Shown: in pieces, positions 44,261 through 55,491 of the stretch
Position numbering within the stretch: the stretch's first letter is position 1
Layout of the letters: each line of letters starts with the position of its first letter
Assembly: GCA_015660885.1 (NCBI GenBank)
Contig: JACTUB010000003.1
Span: forward strand, 62,001-126,000
Reading direction: 5' to 3'
DNA length: 64,000 nt
From: Methanoregulaceae archaeon
Lineage (GTDB): Archaea > Halobacteriota > Methanomicrobia > Methanomicrobiales > Methanospirillaceae
Translations under genes and position numbers: made by a program
The notes under the pieces: model-generated
Databases searched by the model: none
What the model saw: the letters and a program-made list of their open reading frames with translations, nothing else
Told to the model about the DNA's origin: nothing

Positions 44261-45621
44261 ACCGGTTGCCGCTGGAAGAGACAGTTCTTTTGGATCTCCG
44301 CCCGACCGAACAGGAACAGGAACTTGTCTGCGGTCTGTCAAAGCGCCTGCTTGCAGCAATCGCCAGAAGCGGAAAGGCAGAAGGAATGGTGGTCGGTTCC
44401 ATCGCCCGCCACACTTGGGTGAAAGGTGACCGTGATCTCGATATTTTTATGCTTTTTGATCCAGTGCTTTCCCGTGAACAGCTCGAAGAGGAGGGACTTT
44501 CGCTCGCACGCGGCATCGCAGGATCGTTTACCGACCAGTTCCATGAAAAGTATGCCGAGCATCCCTATATCAATGCAACCATCGACGACGTTGATGTGGA
44601 TCTTGTCCCCTGTTATCACGTTGATAGTGCTACCCATATCCAGAGTGCAGTGGATCGCACTCCGTTCCATACCCGATATATCACTGATCGGATTAACGGG
44701 TTGATCGATGATGTCCTCCTGCTCAAGCAATTCACCAAAGCAGGCGGTATCTATGGTTCAGACCAGATGACGGGAGGTTTTTCCGGCTACCTCTGCGAGC
44801 TGCTTATACTTCATTACGGGGGATTCACACCACTCATCAAGGCAGCCGCGACGTGGCATCCCGGTCTGGTTATTGATATCGAAAAACATGCGGCAAAAAA
44901 ATTTGATGAACCTCTGGTCGTGATCGATCCGGTCGATCCAAAACGCAATGTTGCAGCAGCAGTGTCCCTTGATCGCATGGCAGAGTTTGTAGAGCTTGCG
45001 CGGGGATATAATGAAAAACCTGTCTACGAATTCTTTGCTCATCCAATGGAACGCTGCATCCTGAAAAAAGAACTGGCTGCCATTATCTCGCAGCGCAGGA
45101 CATTTATCTATGCCATCACCTTTGCGACACCCCAATACATCCCGGAGATTGTGGTGCCGCAACTTAAACGCAGCGTCATTGCACTCCGGGAATTTCTGGA
45201 GCGGAACGGATTTTCCGTCCACCATGTTTCCTATGATATGCAGGCAGATCGGTGCATGTTCCTCCTTGAACTGCTTGTCGGTGAGCTCCCGGCAATACGA
45301 CAGCATTATGGACCCCCGCTCTGGAACCATGAAAATGCAGACAAGTTCCGCAAAAAACATCTTGTTGAACATTTGTCCGGACCATTTATTGAAAACGGAC
45401 GGTACGAGATGGAGGTATTCCGAGAGTATCAGACTGCAAGGAGCCTGCTGTCTTCAGATGCACTCTTAATGGTGAGTCTGGGGAAACATGTCCGGCAGTC
45501 TCTGGAAATGGGATGGACGCTTCACGAGGGTGCAGAATGCTGGCAGGAGGAGTTTGCCCCATTCATCGCGGAATTCTTCGACCGGCGTTCACCGCTCACA
45601 AGGATACTGCGGGAAAAATAA
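44254..45621 (+). CDS. cca: CCA-adding tRNA nucleotidyltransferase, archaeal class I
   Basis: A 455-residue class I CCA enzyme that adds or repairs the 3' CCA of tRNA; the tRNA gene in this window lacks encoded CCA, so it is needed. The nucleotidyltransferase signature GSIARHTWVKGDRDLDIF (about 49-66) holds the two metal-binding aspartates, with the third in DVDVDLVPCY. Central and tail domains follow with TGGFSGYLCELLI and YDMQADRCMFLLEL. Length and order fit archaeal CCA proteins. Confidence 0.97.
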   Translation: MVNRLPLEETVLLDLRPTEQEQELVCGLSKRLLAAIARSGKAEGMVVGSIARHTWVKGDRDLDIFMLFDPVLSREQLEEEGLSLARGIAGSFTDQFHEKYAEHPYINATIDDVDVDLVPCYHVDSATHIQSAVDRTPFHTRYITDRINGLIDDVLLLKQFTKAGGIYGSDQMTGGFSGYLCELLILHYGGFTPLIKAAATWHPGLVIDIEKHAAKKFDEPLVVIDPVDPKRNVAAAVSLDRMAEFVELARGYNEKPVYEFFAHPMERCILKKELAAIISQRRTFIYAITFATPQYIPEIVVPQLKRSVIALREFLERNGFSVHHVSYDMQADRCMFLLELLVGELPAIRQHYGPPLWNHENADKFRKKHLVEHLSGPFIENGRYEMEVFREYQTARSLLSSDALLMVSLGKHVRQSLEMGWTLHEGAECWQEEFAPFIAEFFDRRSPLTRILREK

Positions 45622-46049
45622 AACCGTTTTTTTATAATTTTGTTTTAACGAGTATATCTGGATTGCAGCAAAACATTTTGATAAGGCTGACTGCCCGGAT
45701 TCCTGGAAGACCTGGTTTCTCCCCAAAAAGACTTCTTACTTTAAGCGATTCGCTGTTGCTGGAAGCGAGTGGATTAGTCCTCATATTCACGTTCTCAGGT
45801 TCTGGTGAAAACTCGTGTAAAAGCAATGTTCGAATCCGAACCATGAAAATCGTAATATTCTGATATGAGGGAAATTGGTTCTTTATCGTCTCATTTCAGG
45901 AGCAAAACCGCCGCCCCAGAAGGGACGCCCCCGAGGAGGATCAATAACTAAAAATCCGAAATAAACCTCCCTGACCCTCCGTGCCTCGGAGAGGCCCTGA
46001 GGCGGGTGACCATCATAACTAATATCTCAATGAATTTTTAGCCTGAAAA
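45622..46049. other. Spacer between convergent genes
   Basis: No credible gene. A GC-rich patch (about 45905-45945 and 45965-46005) contrasts with AT-rich flanks and contains short inverted repeats such as CTCCG..CGGAG, perhaps a terminator or remnant of a dispersed repeat. Confidence 0.4.
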
Positions 46050-47072
46050 TTATTTTCCGGAATTTTTCTTTATCTTTGCAGTCGCCAGTTTCTCAATGGC
46101 TGCTGTATCAACATCCGAGCTAATCTCAAGTTTCCGGTTCCGGATGGCGCTGTCCACGAAACCTTTCCCAGTACTGGTGCGGACGATTAGCGTGGTTGAG
46201 CCGGCCGGGCTGCCAATCGCACCGGCGGAGATATCTGAAAGTACGGCCGTCAGGTCAGTACAATAGTGACAGCCTTTTCTTATACAGGTCTCCAGTTCTG
46301 CAAGAGGCACGATGGTTGTGCTTCCATCCTGTTTTAAGACCTCCAATTTTCCTTTCACATTGAGTTTTTTAATGTCGTGGGGTTCGAGTTTGTAATGGGT
46401 TTTGAGTTTTCCCAATATGAGCGTATTATAATCAAATGTCTCCGTGCAGAAAAGACCGATCACGAGTCGAATAGCTTTCCCGTATGGTTTTACGAGATCG
46501 TTGTCGCTCTCCCGCATGCGTGCAACTGCCTGAACGGCGCAAGGGACTCCAATGACCGCAATACGTTTGTACTTGCGTTCGATTGCTGCATACTTGAGGG
46601 CAGCAAGGAGGGGTACCCACCAACTATAACGGCTACCTGCCTGCTGGATAAGCACATCGGTTGTTGTAATGATTACAGAAGAGGGCTTGAGCGTCCAGCG
46701 ATCTTCTGTGACCGTAACAATTGCATCAATGAGTCCTTCATCAAGCGCATTTGCAAGGATTGCCGTGACTGCTCCACCGCTCTGTTTACGCGGGACTTCA
46801 AATGTCGATTTTGCGCTCAAAAGTTCGACATATGTACCGAGCGTTTCCGCGGGCTGGTCGCCGATCCGTGGGCAGACCGCATGACAAGCCCCACAGGTTA
46901 CGCCATCCGTTGCCTGTTTACAGTAGCCGTTGCTCGTAGGTCCGGTTACCATTTCACCCTCAAAAAAGAACAGGGAATCAGCGGGGCAGACCGCAACACA
47001 TGCACCACACCCCGAGCATCTACCTATATCCCAGACCTCGCTTTTTAAATCGAGATAACTTTTTTCTGCCAT
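46050..47072 (-). CDS. F420-type (FrhB/FdhB-like) electron-transfer subunit of glutamate synthase
   Basis: A protein of about 340 residues in the coenzyme F420 hydrogenase/dehydrogenase beta-subunit family. From the preferred start it has one 4Fe-4S motif CSGCGACVAVC (Cys19, 22, 25, 29), another Cys pair in CGACHAVCP, then the flavin/F420 domain with RKQSGGAVTAIL, IGVPCAVQAVARM, LVIGLFCTETF and CIRKGCHYCTDLTA. Family members pass electrons between F420H2 and Fe-S centres. It is the last of four tightly packed glutamate synthase genes, so F420H2 as reductant is a reasonable inference. GGGAG eight bases before ATG 47072 supports that start; 47087 is possible. Confidence 0.88.
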   Translation of the reverse strand: MAEKSYLDLKSEVWDIGRCSGCGACVAVCPADSLFFFEGEMVTGPTSNGYCKQATDGVTCGACHAVCPRIGDQPAETLGTYVELLSAKSTFEVPRKQSGGAVTAILANALDEGLIDAIVTVTEDRWTLKPSSVIITTTDVLIQQAGSRYSWWVPLLAALKYAAIERKYKRIAVIGVPCAVQAVARMRESDNDLVKPYGKAIRLVIGLFCTETFDYNTLILGKLKTHYKLEPHDIKKLNVKGKLEVLKQDGSTTIVPLAELETCIRKGCHYCTDLTAVLSDISAGAIGSPAGSTTLIVRTSTGKGFVDSAIRNRKLEISSDVDTAAIEKLATAKIKKNSGK

Positions 47073-47077
47073 TACCA

Positions 47078-47821
47078 TCACTCCCACGTATACTTGTTTG
47101 CAAACGGCCTGGCACTTGTTGCTGCGATCCGCGTGTAATCCGATGCAAGCAGGGGTGCTGCATCAATTCCAAACGATTTTGCGAAATCCTCGATAATGGG
47201 ACGGATCAGTGCTTTCTGCTCTTCAGTGATTGGCGCCTGTCTGGCTCCGCTCCCAAGATAGAGCTCATCAATCGGGCCCCGGACAAAGATCTCCCCCCCA
47301 TGGATACCGCTGCCGACACCCTGTTCTGAGATAGGCTCGACACCTTTGAGTCCGAGGACAATGATAATACCTCCTGCCATTGATTCGCCGAGAAAGGCGC
47401 GGGCGCTGCCACCGACTACGAGAATAGGGCGTTTCTCCAGGTAACGCTTCATATGAATGCCGCCACGGTAGCCGATATTGTCCCGGACATAGATCTTGCC
47501 GCCCCGCATACTGTGGGCGACTGCATCCCCGGCACTGCCATGGATGATGACCGTTCCCTTGTCCATGGTGTTTCCCGGGGCATGGTCGGCGTTACCGTGG
47601 ACAATAATCGTCGGGCCGCTCATGAACATGGCAAGATCGCCACCGGGTATACCATTTACAATGATAGTTACGTCATCGCAGCGAAGTCCGTCTCCGATGA
47701 ACCGCTGGCCAAGGACATTGTTAATAACGATCTCCTTCACACCATCAGCTATAGCGCGGCGGATCTGCTGGTTCAGCGGCGTGTAATGGAGATTGTTTGC
47801 ATCAATGGTTGTTGTGCTCAT
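47078..47821 (-). CDS. Glutamate synthase GXGXG-domain subunit
   Basis: A 247-residue right-handed beta-helix, equal to the C-terminal domain of bacterial GltB and related to FwdC. Repeating Gly-rich turns are visible: SAGDAVAHSMRGGKIYVRDNIGYRGG and VVGGSARAFLGESMAGGIIIVLG. It serves as structural partner of the FMN subunit in the split archaeal enzyme. It starts two bases after the FMN subunit ends. Confidence 0.93.
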   Translation of the reverse strand: MSTTTIDANNLHYTPLNQQIRRAIADGVKEIVINNVLGQRFIGDGLRCDDVTIIVNGIPGGDLAMFMSGPTIIVHGNADHAPGNTMDKGTVIIHGSAGDAVAHSMRGGKIYVRDNIGYRGGIHMKRYLEKRPILVVGGSARAFLGESMAGGIIIVLGLKGVEPISEQGVGSGIHGGEIFVRGPIDELYLGSGARQAPITEEQKALIRPIIEDFAKSFGIDAAPLLASDYTRIAATSARPFANKYTWE

Positions 47822-47823
47822 TG

Positions 47824-49335
47824 TCAGGCCCCCACGGTCTTGATATCGAGAACATTCAACAGCCCTTCATCCAGCATGTAGCCCCTGAGCCGGTCGCGGT
47901 TACCCCGCAGGCTTTCAATGCTGTTAATGCCGGCAGCTCCCATCAGTTCTGCGAGTTCAAGGGTCCACCCGTGGATGAGGTTTTCGACCTGGACCGAGTT
48001 GGTCTCCGGGTCAAGCCGCCGGGTGAGTTCCGGTTTCTGGGTTGCTATACCCCAGGCACATACACCCCGGTTGCAGGTACCGCACACCCGGCACCCCATA
48101 GCAACGAGAGCCGACGTCCCAATGTAGACAGCATCTGCACCAAGACAGATGATCTTTGCCACGTCAGCACTCTGGCGGATACCCCCACTGGCTATGATGG
48201 AAACCTCATTGCGAATTCCCTGGTTGCGCAGTTTGGCATCGACACTCGCGACGGCTGCTTCTATCGGGATCCCGACATGGTCCCGGAAGACGACCGGCGC
48301 TGCACCGGTACCGCCGCGAAACCCGTCAATGACAACGGCATCGGCAGATGACCGTGCAATCCCTGCAGCAATCGCCGCCACGTTGTGGACGGCAGCTATC
48401 TTAACAAAGACCGGTTTTTTCCATTCAGTTGCTTCTTTCAGGCCCCGGACAAGTTGCTTGAGATCCTCGATACTATAAATATCATGGTGGGGGGCGGGGC
48501 TGATCGCGTCACTGCCTTCCGGGATCATCCGGGTGCAGGCAACGTCAGTGCATATTTTCTCTCCGGGAAGGTGTCCGCCGATTCCCGGTTTTGCTCCCTG
48601 CCCAATCTTGATCTCGATAGCAGCACCGCGATCGAGATAATTAATGTCCACACCGAACCGTCCCGATGCGACCTGCACAATGATATTTTTCTGGTAGGGA
48701 TAGAGCGATGCATGAAGTCCGCCTTCGCCAGTGCCCATGAAGGTGCCGATGCGGCTTACCGCTTTTGCAAGTGCCTGTTGTGCGGGAAGGCTGATTGCAC
48801 CATAACTCATATGCCCGATCATGATAGGGGTTTCGATCTGTAGATTAGGAGTGAGTTTTGTCAGGAGCTCGACATCACCATTGGGATACTCTTTGACCGA
48901 TAACGCTCCCGGTTTTTTCCCCAGGTAGGTGCGCAATTCCATGGGCTCCCTTAGAGGATCGATGCTTGGGTTGGTGACCTGGCATGCATCGAGAAGGAGA
49001 CGGTCGAAGATCATCGGGTAAGGCAGGGCGTTTCCCATGCCGGCGAGGATGATCTTGCCGGTTTTTGCCTGGTTGAAGACCGCTTCACGAATCTCGCGTG
49101 TCCATACCGGGTGGCTCCGGTAATCGGTGGGTTTTTCGTAAATGCTGATGGCGTCTCGGGGACAGAACGCAGTACAGCGGTGGCAGGCAACGCAGTTACG
49201 CGAATTAATGCGAATTTTTTCACCTTCCATACGGTACACACCGTACGAACAGTTTTCAACGCACCGTCCGCAGAGCATACATTGTTCAGGATCGATCTCC
49301 ACTTTGAATCTGAGCGGGAGACTGCCGATGGTCAT
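47824..49335 (-). CDS. gltB: Glutamate synthase FMN-binding central subunit
   Basis: A 503-residue archaeal-type GOGAT core that aminates 2-oxoglutarate. An N-terminal ferredoxin domain carries two 4Fe-4S motifs (Cys19/22/25/29 and Cys48/51/54/58). The TIM barrel has SYGAISLPAQQALA, GTGEGGLHASL, the FMN/2-oxoglutarate region EIKIGQGAKPGIGGHLPG and the Cys cluster CRVCGTCNRGVC (3Fe-4S site). It overlaps the amidotransferase gene by four bases (ATGA). Confidence 0.96.
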   Translation of the reverse strand: MTIGSLPLRFKVEIDPEQCMLCGRCVENCSYGVYRMEGEKIRINSRNCVACHRCTAFCPRDAISIYEKPTDYRSHPVWTREIREAVFNQAKTGKIILAGMGNALPYPMIFDRLLLDACQVTNPSIDPLREPMELRTYLGKKPGALSVKEYPNGDVELLTKLTPNLQIETPIMIGHMSYGAISLPAQQALAKAVSRIGTFMGTGEGGLHASLYPYQKNIIVQVASGRFGVDINYLDRGAAIEIKIGQGAKPGIGGHLPGEKICTDVACTRMIPEGSDAISPAPHHDIYSIEDLKQLVRGLKEATEWKKPVFVKIAAVHNVAAIAAGIARSSADAVVIDGFRGGTGAAPVVFRDHVGIPIEAAVASVDAKLRNQGIRNEVSIIASGGIRQSADVAKIICLGADAVYIGTSALVAMGCRVCGTCNRGVCAWGIATQKPELTRRLDPETNSVQVENLIHGWTLELAELMGAAGINSIESLRGNRDRLRGYMLDEGLLNVLDIKTVGA

Positions 49336-50381
49336 CCGATGACCCTCCCGATAACCGGTTCTCCGGCTTTCGGCATGTGGACGTCTTTGATATCCGGCTC
49401 GATACGTCGGATTGCTGATTCTTCGCTTGAGATAAAGAGCCGGTCACCGTGCTCTCCGGATACCAGCGGGCGCAGTTTGATCCTGTCCGTAAATCCCATC
49501 AGCATATGTTCGTTTGCAATACAGATCGCAAACGGACCGTTCATCAGTGCCGGACCATAGGTCAGCCGGATTGCGCGGTTGAGTTCCCGGGCTTTCACCG
49601 GCATCCTGTCGATCTCATCCCAGAAAGGGGGGGCGAGAGCCCGCACAGCCATTTTTTCTGAGAGCCCGTGTTTCCTGACCAGTAAATCCACAAGGTACGC
49701 AACAACTTCAGTGTCGGTATACATCGTGCATTTATACCCGAAACTCTCGATGTAGCGCTGGTTGGTGCCGTAAGATGTGATTTCTCCGTTGTGGACCACA
49801 CTCCAGTCGAGTAGGTTAAACGGGTGAGCGCCTCCCCACCAGCCGGCCGTGTTCGTGGGGTACCGGTTGTGTGCGAGCCAGAGGTAACCCTTGTAATCCT
49901 GAATGCGGTAGAGATCCGCAACTTCCTCCGGCCAGCCGGATGCTTTGAATACGCCGAGGTTTTTCCCCGAGGAGAAGATAAGGGTACCGTTGTGAGCCGT
50001 ATTTATGCTCATGACGATGTGCATGATAATGTCATCAGCAGGAGTATTCTGTTCCGGTGCCAGCTTCGGGTCAGGCTTGAAAAAATACCTCCAGGGTGTG
50101 TGCACCTTTTTGATTTTTGAAGCAAAGGTCGGGATCGCTTCATCGTGGACGATGGTTCCCCATTTTTCAAGTAACAGATCAAGTGCCGGCTTGTTTTCAT
50201 TAACGTCGTTAAAAAAGACGTGAAGAGCGTATGAATCTTCAAAGTCCGGGTAAATCCCATAGGCAACATAACCGGCACCCTCCCCATTCCCACGCTCATC
50301 CATCATTGTTAACGAGTTTCTTATATCTGAGCCATCTATACACTGTCGCCGCTTGTCAATGACTCCAATTATTCCACACAT
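49332..50381 (-). CDS. Glutamate synthase class II glutamine amidotransferase subunit
   Basis: A 349-residue Ntn-type amidotransferase that frees ammonia from glutamine. The nucleophile is Cys2 (MCGIIGVID). Other family points are HNRYPTNTAGWWGGAHPF, the oxyanion WSVVHNGEITSYGTN and YTDTEVVAYLVD. It is the separate-gene form of the GltB N-terminal domain. First gene of the four-gene operon, divergent from glnA with a 120-base shared promoter region. Confidence 0.95.
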   Translation of the reverse strand: MCGIIGVIDKRRQCIDGSDIRNSLTMMDERGNGEGAGYVAYGIYPDFEDSYALHVFFNDVNENKPALDLLLEKWGTIVHDEAIPTFASKIKKVHTPWRYFFKPDPKLAPEQNTPADDIIMHIVMSINTAHNGTLIFSSGKNLGVFKASGWPEEVADLYRIQDYKGYLWLAHNRYPTNTAGWWGGAHPFNLLDWSVVHNGEITSYGTNQRYIESFGYKCTMYTDTEVVAYLVDLLVRKHGLSEKMAVRALAPPFWDEIDRMPVKARELNRAIRLTYGPALMNGPFAICIANEHMLMGFTDRIKLRPLVSGEHGDRLFISSEESAIRRIEPDIKDVHMPKAGEPVIGRVIG

Positions 50382-50483
50382 GTTATCACAAATCGGGATG
50401 ATCTATAGTACTAAAACGTTATGCAAATTGAATGTGAGTATTCTCTACTGATGTTAGTTCAGAAATTATAAATGTGATTGGGT

Positions 50484-50497
50484 GGAACCTTTTTTCC
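50484..50497. promoter_or_regulatory. NrpR-type operator in the glnA promoter
   Basis: GGAA-CCTTTT-TTCC, an exact match to the GGAA-N6-TTCC operator of the archaeal nitrogen repressor NrpR. It lies between a TATA-like AATTATAAAT (about 50464-50473) and ATG 50501, where the transcript should start, so bound repressor would block transcription. Confidence 0.72.
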
Positions 50498-50500
50498 ATT

Positions 50501-51826
50501 ATGTCAGCAGACGTATCCAAATTGATCAAGAAAATTGAGGCTGATGATGTAAAATTCATCCGGCTCCAGTTTACGGATGTATTAGGCATGCCCAAAAATG
50601 CTGCCATCCCGGCGGCAATGGCGGAAAAATCTCTGACTGAGGGCACCTGGTTTGACGGTTCATCGATCGAGGGATTCACCCGGATTGAAGAATCCGACAT
50701 GCTTCTCAAAGCAGATCCGTCGTCCTATGCAGTCCTTCCCTGGAGACCCCAGGAGGGCAAGGTTGCCCGGTTCATGTGCGATGTCTACACGTATGGCGAC
50801 AAGCCTTTCGAAGGTGACCCCCGTTATGTTCTGAAAAAGATTATGACCGAAGCTGCTAAAATGGGCTACACTTTCAACACAGGCCCCGAACTCGAGTTTT
50901 TCCTTTTTAATCTTATTGATGGAAAACCGACGACCCAGTTTCCGGATCTCGGTTGTTATTTCGATCTTGCCCCCAACGACAAGGCAGAAGATGTTCGGAG
51001 GGAAATCGTCCTCGCCCTCACCAGTATGGGTCTTGAAATTGAAATGTCCCATCACGAAGTAGCGGCAAGCCAGCATGAGATCGACTTTAAGTACGCCGAT
51101 GCGGTTACCACAGCAGATCGAGTAATGACCTATAAGTTTGCGACCAAGGTTCTCGCGCTCAAACATGGCCTCCACGCCTCTTTCATGGCAAAGCCAATCT
51201 CTGGTATCAATGGCAGCGGTATGCATACGCACGGATCACTTTCCAAGGGTGGCAAGAACGCTTTCTTTGATCCAAATGGTGAGAACAAGATCTCTGACAT
51301 CGCAATGTATTATATCGGGGGTATACTAAAACATGCAAAGGCAATCACGCGTGTTGCAAATCCGACAATAAACTCGTATAAACGCCTTGTACCCGGATTT
51401 GAAGCTCCCTGTTACATCTCCTGGAGTGCCGCCAACCGTTCTGCACTTGTTCGTGTACCGGCAGCACGCGGAAACAGTACACGCGCTGAATTCCGCAGCC
51501 CGGACCCGATGTGTAATCCGTATCTGACATTTGCCTGTATGCTCGCGGCGGGGCTGGACGGTATCAAAAATAAGATCATGCCCCCGGAGAGCACGAATGT
51601 CAATATCTACCATCTGACCGAGAAGGAGCGTAAGAGATTGAAGATTGAAATGCTGCCCGGTAGCCTCGCGGAGTCACAGGAATATCTTATGAAAGACAAA
51701 GTGCTCTGCGATGCATTGGGTAATCATATTGTTGAGACACTGGCCCGCATTGCGGTAGCAGAGACAGACGCATACCGTCTCGCAGTTCATCCGTGGGAGC
51801 TGGACAGGTATCTCGCAACATACTAA
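50501..51826 (+). CDS. glnA: Glutamine synthetase type I
   Basis: A 441-residue class I glutamine synthetase that joins ammonia to glutamate with ATP. Signatures: FDGSSIEGF near residue 50, GPELEFFLF, VAASQHEIDFKYADA, GSGMHTHGSL and RVPAARGNSTRAEFRSPDP. There is no Tyr-adenylylation site region like that of the enteric GSI-beta (the site would be NLY near residue 390; here the region reads IYHLTEKERKRL), so GSI-alpha-type control is likely. ATG 50501 is chosen; the upstream GTG would overlap the operator. Confidence 0.97.
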   Translation: MSADVSKLIKKIEADDVKFIRLQFTDVLGMPKNAAIPAAMAEKSLTEGTWFDGSSIEGFTRIEESDMLLKADPSSYAVLPWRPQEGKVARFMCDVYTYGDKPFEGDPRYVLKKIMTEAAKMGYTFNTGPELEFFLFNLIDGKPTTQFPDLGCYFDLAPNDKAEDVRREIVLALTSMGLEIEMSHHEVAASQHEIDFKYADAVTTADRVMTYKFATKVLALKHGLHASFMAKPISGINGSGMHTHGSLSKGGKNAFFDPNGENKISDIAMYYIGGILKHAKAITRVANPTINSYKRLVPGFEAPCYISWSAANRSALVRVPAARGNSTRAEFRSPDPMCNPYLTFACMLAAGLDGIKNKIMPPESTNVNIYHLTEKERKRLKIEMLPGSLAESQEYLMKDKVLCDALGNHIVETLARIAVAETDAYRLAVHPWELDRYLATY

Positions 51827-52066
51827 TTAAAAATTCTTTAAAATTTTTATCGGCAAGGTTCGGACTTGTAATCCGGTAACTAACTGTCGATCGTTCTCTA
51901 TAGGGGATCCCACGGGCACCAGGAGGGATAGCCGATGTTCAGGCTCGATACATATAAATCGGTATGGCATCATCCCCCTGTAACACCTCAATCCTGAAAA
52001 ATATCGGGTGATTCCCCTGTCCAGAGTGATCGCCAGTACTACAAAAAGTTATCAAAGGAGAAAGAC
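51827..52066 (+). promoter_or_regulatory. Promoter region of the first amt gene
   Basis: TATA-like ACATATAAAT at about 51950-51960 and AAAGGAGAAAG directly before ATG 52067 as ribosome-binding site, giving a leader of about 90 bases. No GGAA-N6-TTCC palindrome was found here, unlike glnA and the second amt. Confidence 0.5.
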
Positions 52067-53263
52067 ATGGCTTTGGATACCGGTGTTACAACCTGGCTCA
52101 TGGTCTCGGCAATACTGGTGATGCTGATGACCCCGGGAGTCGGGTTTTTTTATGGCGGGCTCGTCAGGAAGAAAAATTTCATCTCGATGATTGCCCTATC
52201 GTTTATGATTCTTGCTCTCGTGAGCATCCACTGGGTTTTGATCGGGTATTCCCTTGCATTTGGTCCGGATATCGGTGGATTTATCGGTAATCTGAATTAT
52301 CTCGGGCTTAATGGAGTCAGTGCAGATGCAGGCTCCGCCGGCTACCCTCCCCTTATTTATATGATATTCCAGCTCTTTTTTGCTGCAGTAACAATAACCA
52401 TCGTTACATCTGCTGTTGCCGAACGTATCAAGTTTTCATCGTTTATTATTTTTGTCCTCGTATGGTTGACCTTAGTTTATTGTCCGCTTGCTCATTGGGC
52501 ATGGGGTGGTGGATGGGCATCAAAACTGGGACTTATTGATTTTGCTGGGGGTACAGTTGTTGAGATAAGTTCAGGTTTTGGTGCTCTTGCGCTCGCACTG
52601 GTGATAAAAAAACGGGCAGGATTTGGAGAACATGCTCTTGAGCCCCATAACATCCCGATGGCACTTCTCGGGGCCACTCTTTTATGGTTCGGCTGGTTCG
52701 GGTTCAACGCGGGAAGTGCGCTCGCGGTCAATGGGGTCACTACAAACGCATTCGTCACCACTAACACAGCTGCTGCGGCCGGAGCGTTGGCTTGGATGTT
52801 TGCAAGCTGGTATCACGGTAAACCCAGCTCACTGAGCATGGTGAGCGGTGCGATTGCAGGAATGGTTGCAATAACACCGGCAGCTGGATTTGTAACTCCT
52901 ATGGTCTCAATTCTTATCGGGGCCGTCGCTGGTGTACTCTGTTATGGGATGATGCTCTTGAGGGTCAGAAAAAGATGTGACGAGAGTCTTGACGCATGGG
53001 CTATCCATGGGATGGGAGGTCTCTGGGGTACCGTGGCCACAGGAATTTTTGCTGCTGCAGCAATTGGGGGATTCACGGGACTGGCTGAAGGCAATGCACA
53101 TCAATTCGTAGTAAATACTGCATGCGCAGTTGCGGTTATGGTATTTGTTTTTGTGATGACCTATTGCATTGGGTTTGTTATCGATCGGACGCTGGGAATG
53201 AGAGTTACCGAAGATGAAGAGTATGTGGGTCTGGATATTTGCCAGCATGGCGAGCGCGCCTGA
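52067..53263 (+). CDS. amt: Ammonium transporter with Glu-His pore pair
   Basis: A 398-residue, 11-helix Amt/Mep/Rh channel. Conserved points are TPGVGFFYGGL (helix 1), [31 protein letters not shown] and WAIHGMGGLWG. The first pore histidine (E. coli AmtB His168) is replaced by Glu166, while the second is kept (His314). The same swap is known in fungal Mep1/Mep3 and changes transport properties. The end [15 protein letters not shown] is typical. It has no glnK of its own; the second amt follows after 250 bases. Confidence 0.95.
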   Translation: MALDTGVTTWLMVSAILVMLMTPGVGFFYGGLVRKKNFISMIALSFMILALVSIHWVLIGYSLAFGPDIGGFIGNLNYLGLNGVSADAGSAGYPPLIYMIFQLFFAAVTITIVTSAVAERIKFSSFIIFVLVWLTLVYCPLAHWAWGGGWASKLGLIDFAGGTVVEISSGFGALALALVIKKRAGFGEHALEPHNIPMALLGATLLWFGWFGFNAGSALAVNGVTTNAFVTTNTAAAAGALAWMFASWYHGKPSSLSMVSGAIAGMVAITPAAGFVTPMVSILIGAVAGVLCYGMMLLRVRKRCDESLDAWAIHGMGGLWGTVATGIFAAAAIGGFTGLAEGNAHQFVVNTACAVAVMVFVFVMTYCIGFVIDRTLGMRVTEDEEYVGLDICQHGERA

Positions 53264-53336
53264 ATTTTTTTTTAAATTTTATCTTCAGTAATTATGAAAA
53301 AAAATAAAAATATCATTAGATATCTTTTTAAATATA

Positions 53337-53350
53337 GGAATACAACTTCC
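53337..53350. promoter_or_regulatory. NrpR-type operator before amt2-glnK
   Basis: GGAA-TACAAC-TTCC, exact GGAA-N6-TTCC, directly downstream of a TTTAAATATA TATA-like element (53326-53336). ATG 53513 is 160 bases further on, so the leader is long. Confidence 0.72.
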
Positions 53351-53512
53351 TTCCATAAAATAATTCATAATTTACAAGAGTCACCAGATGGTTATCATCA
53401 GAATTCAATATCCCCGGACTTTCAATCCGGCATTTGAAATCTGTGATTCTCCATTACTGATTGGATTTAATGCACAAGTTCTTAACGAATCTGACAAAAA
53501 TTAGGTGAAAAA

Positions 53513-55064
<1,552 letters not shown>

Positions 55065-55491
55065 ACGAGCTTTATAAAAAATTCAAAAATTTTCCTCTTC
55101 TTATTTTGGTTAAGTGATTCACCACATACATAAGCGGCTGTCTGATTCAGGAAAAAGTCTGTCACATCTCCGACCAGAGAAAGAAGTAGAGGTGGGGAAT
55201 CTTCAAAAGAGATTGCTGGAAAAGGAAGCGCATGGACGGTGAAATTTTCTCTATGTTTTTTCTGACGTGCAGACGCTTATCCGGCTCAATAAAATAAACA
55301 TAAGAGTGATGAAAAAAAAATTTTTACTTGTCCAATATCAAGTGCTAAACGGATGAGAACAAAAGAACTTGACAATCTGGCACTATACAAAGGAACGCTT
55401 TTTAATCTCGCATTATATCGGTCTTTTATCAATAAAAAGATTTGAAATGGCTCATTCAAAAAGATCTCAAAAACATGTTTTTTAAAAATAT
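55065..55491. other. AT-rich spacer
   Basis: No gene seen. It contains long A/T runs (about 55310-55330) and separates glnK from the convergent paralogous pair. Confidence 0.5.

Noticed and set aside
45632..45844. 70-codon minus-strand frame between cca and the F420-type subunit
   Set aside because: Low-complexity, no start signal, no family; probably noncoding.
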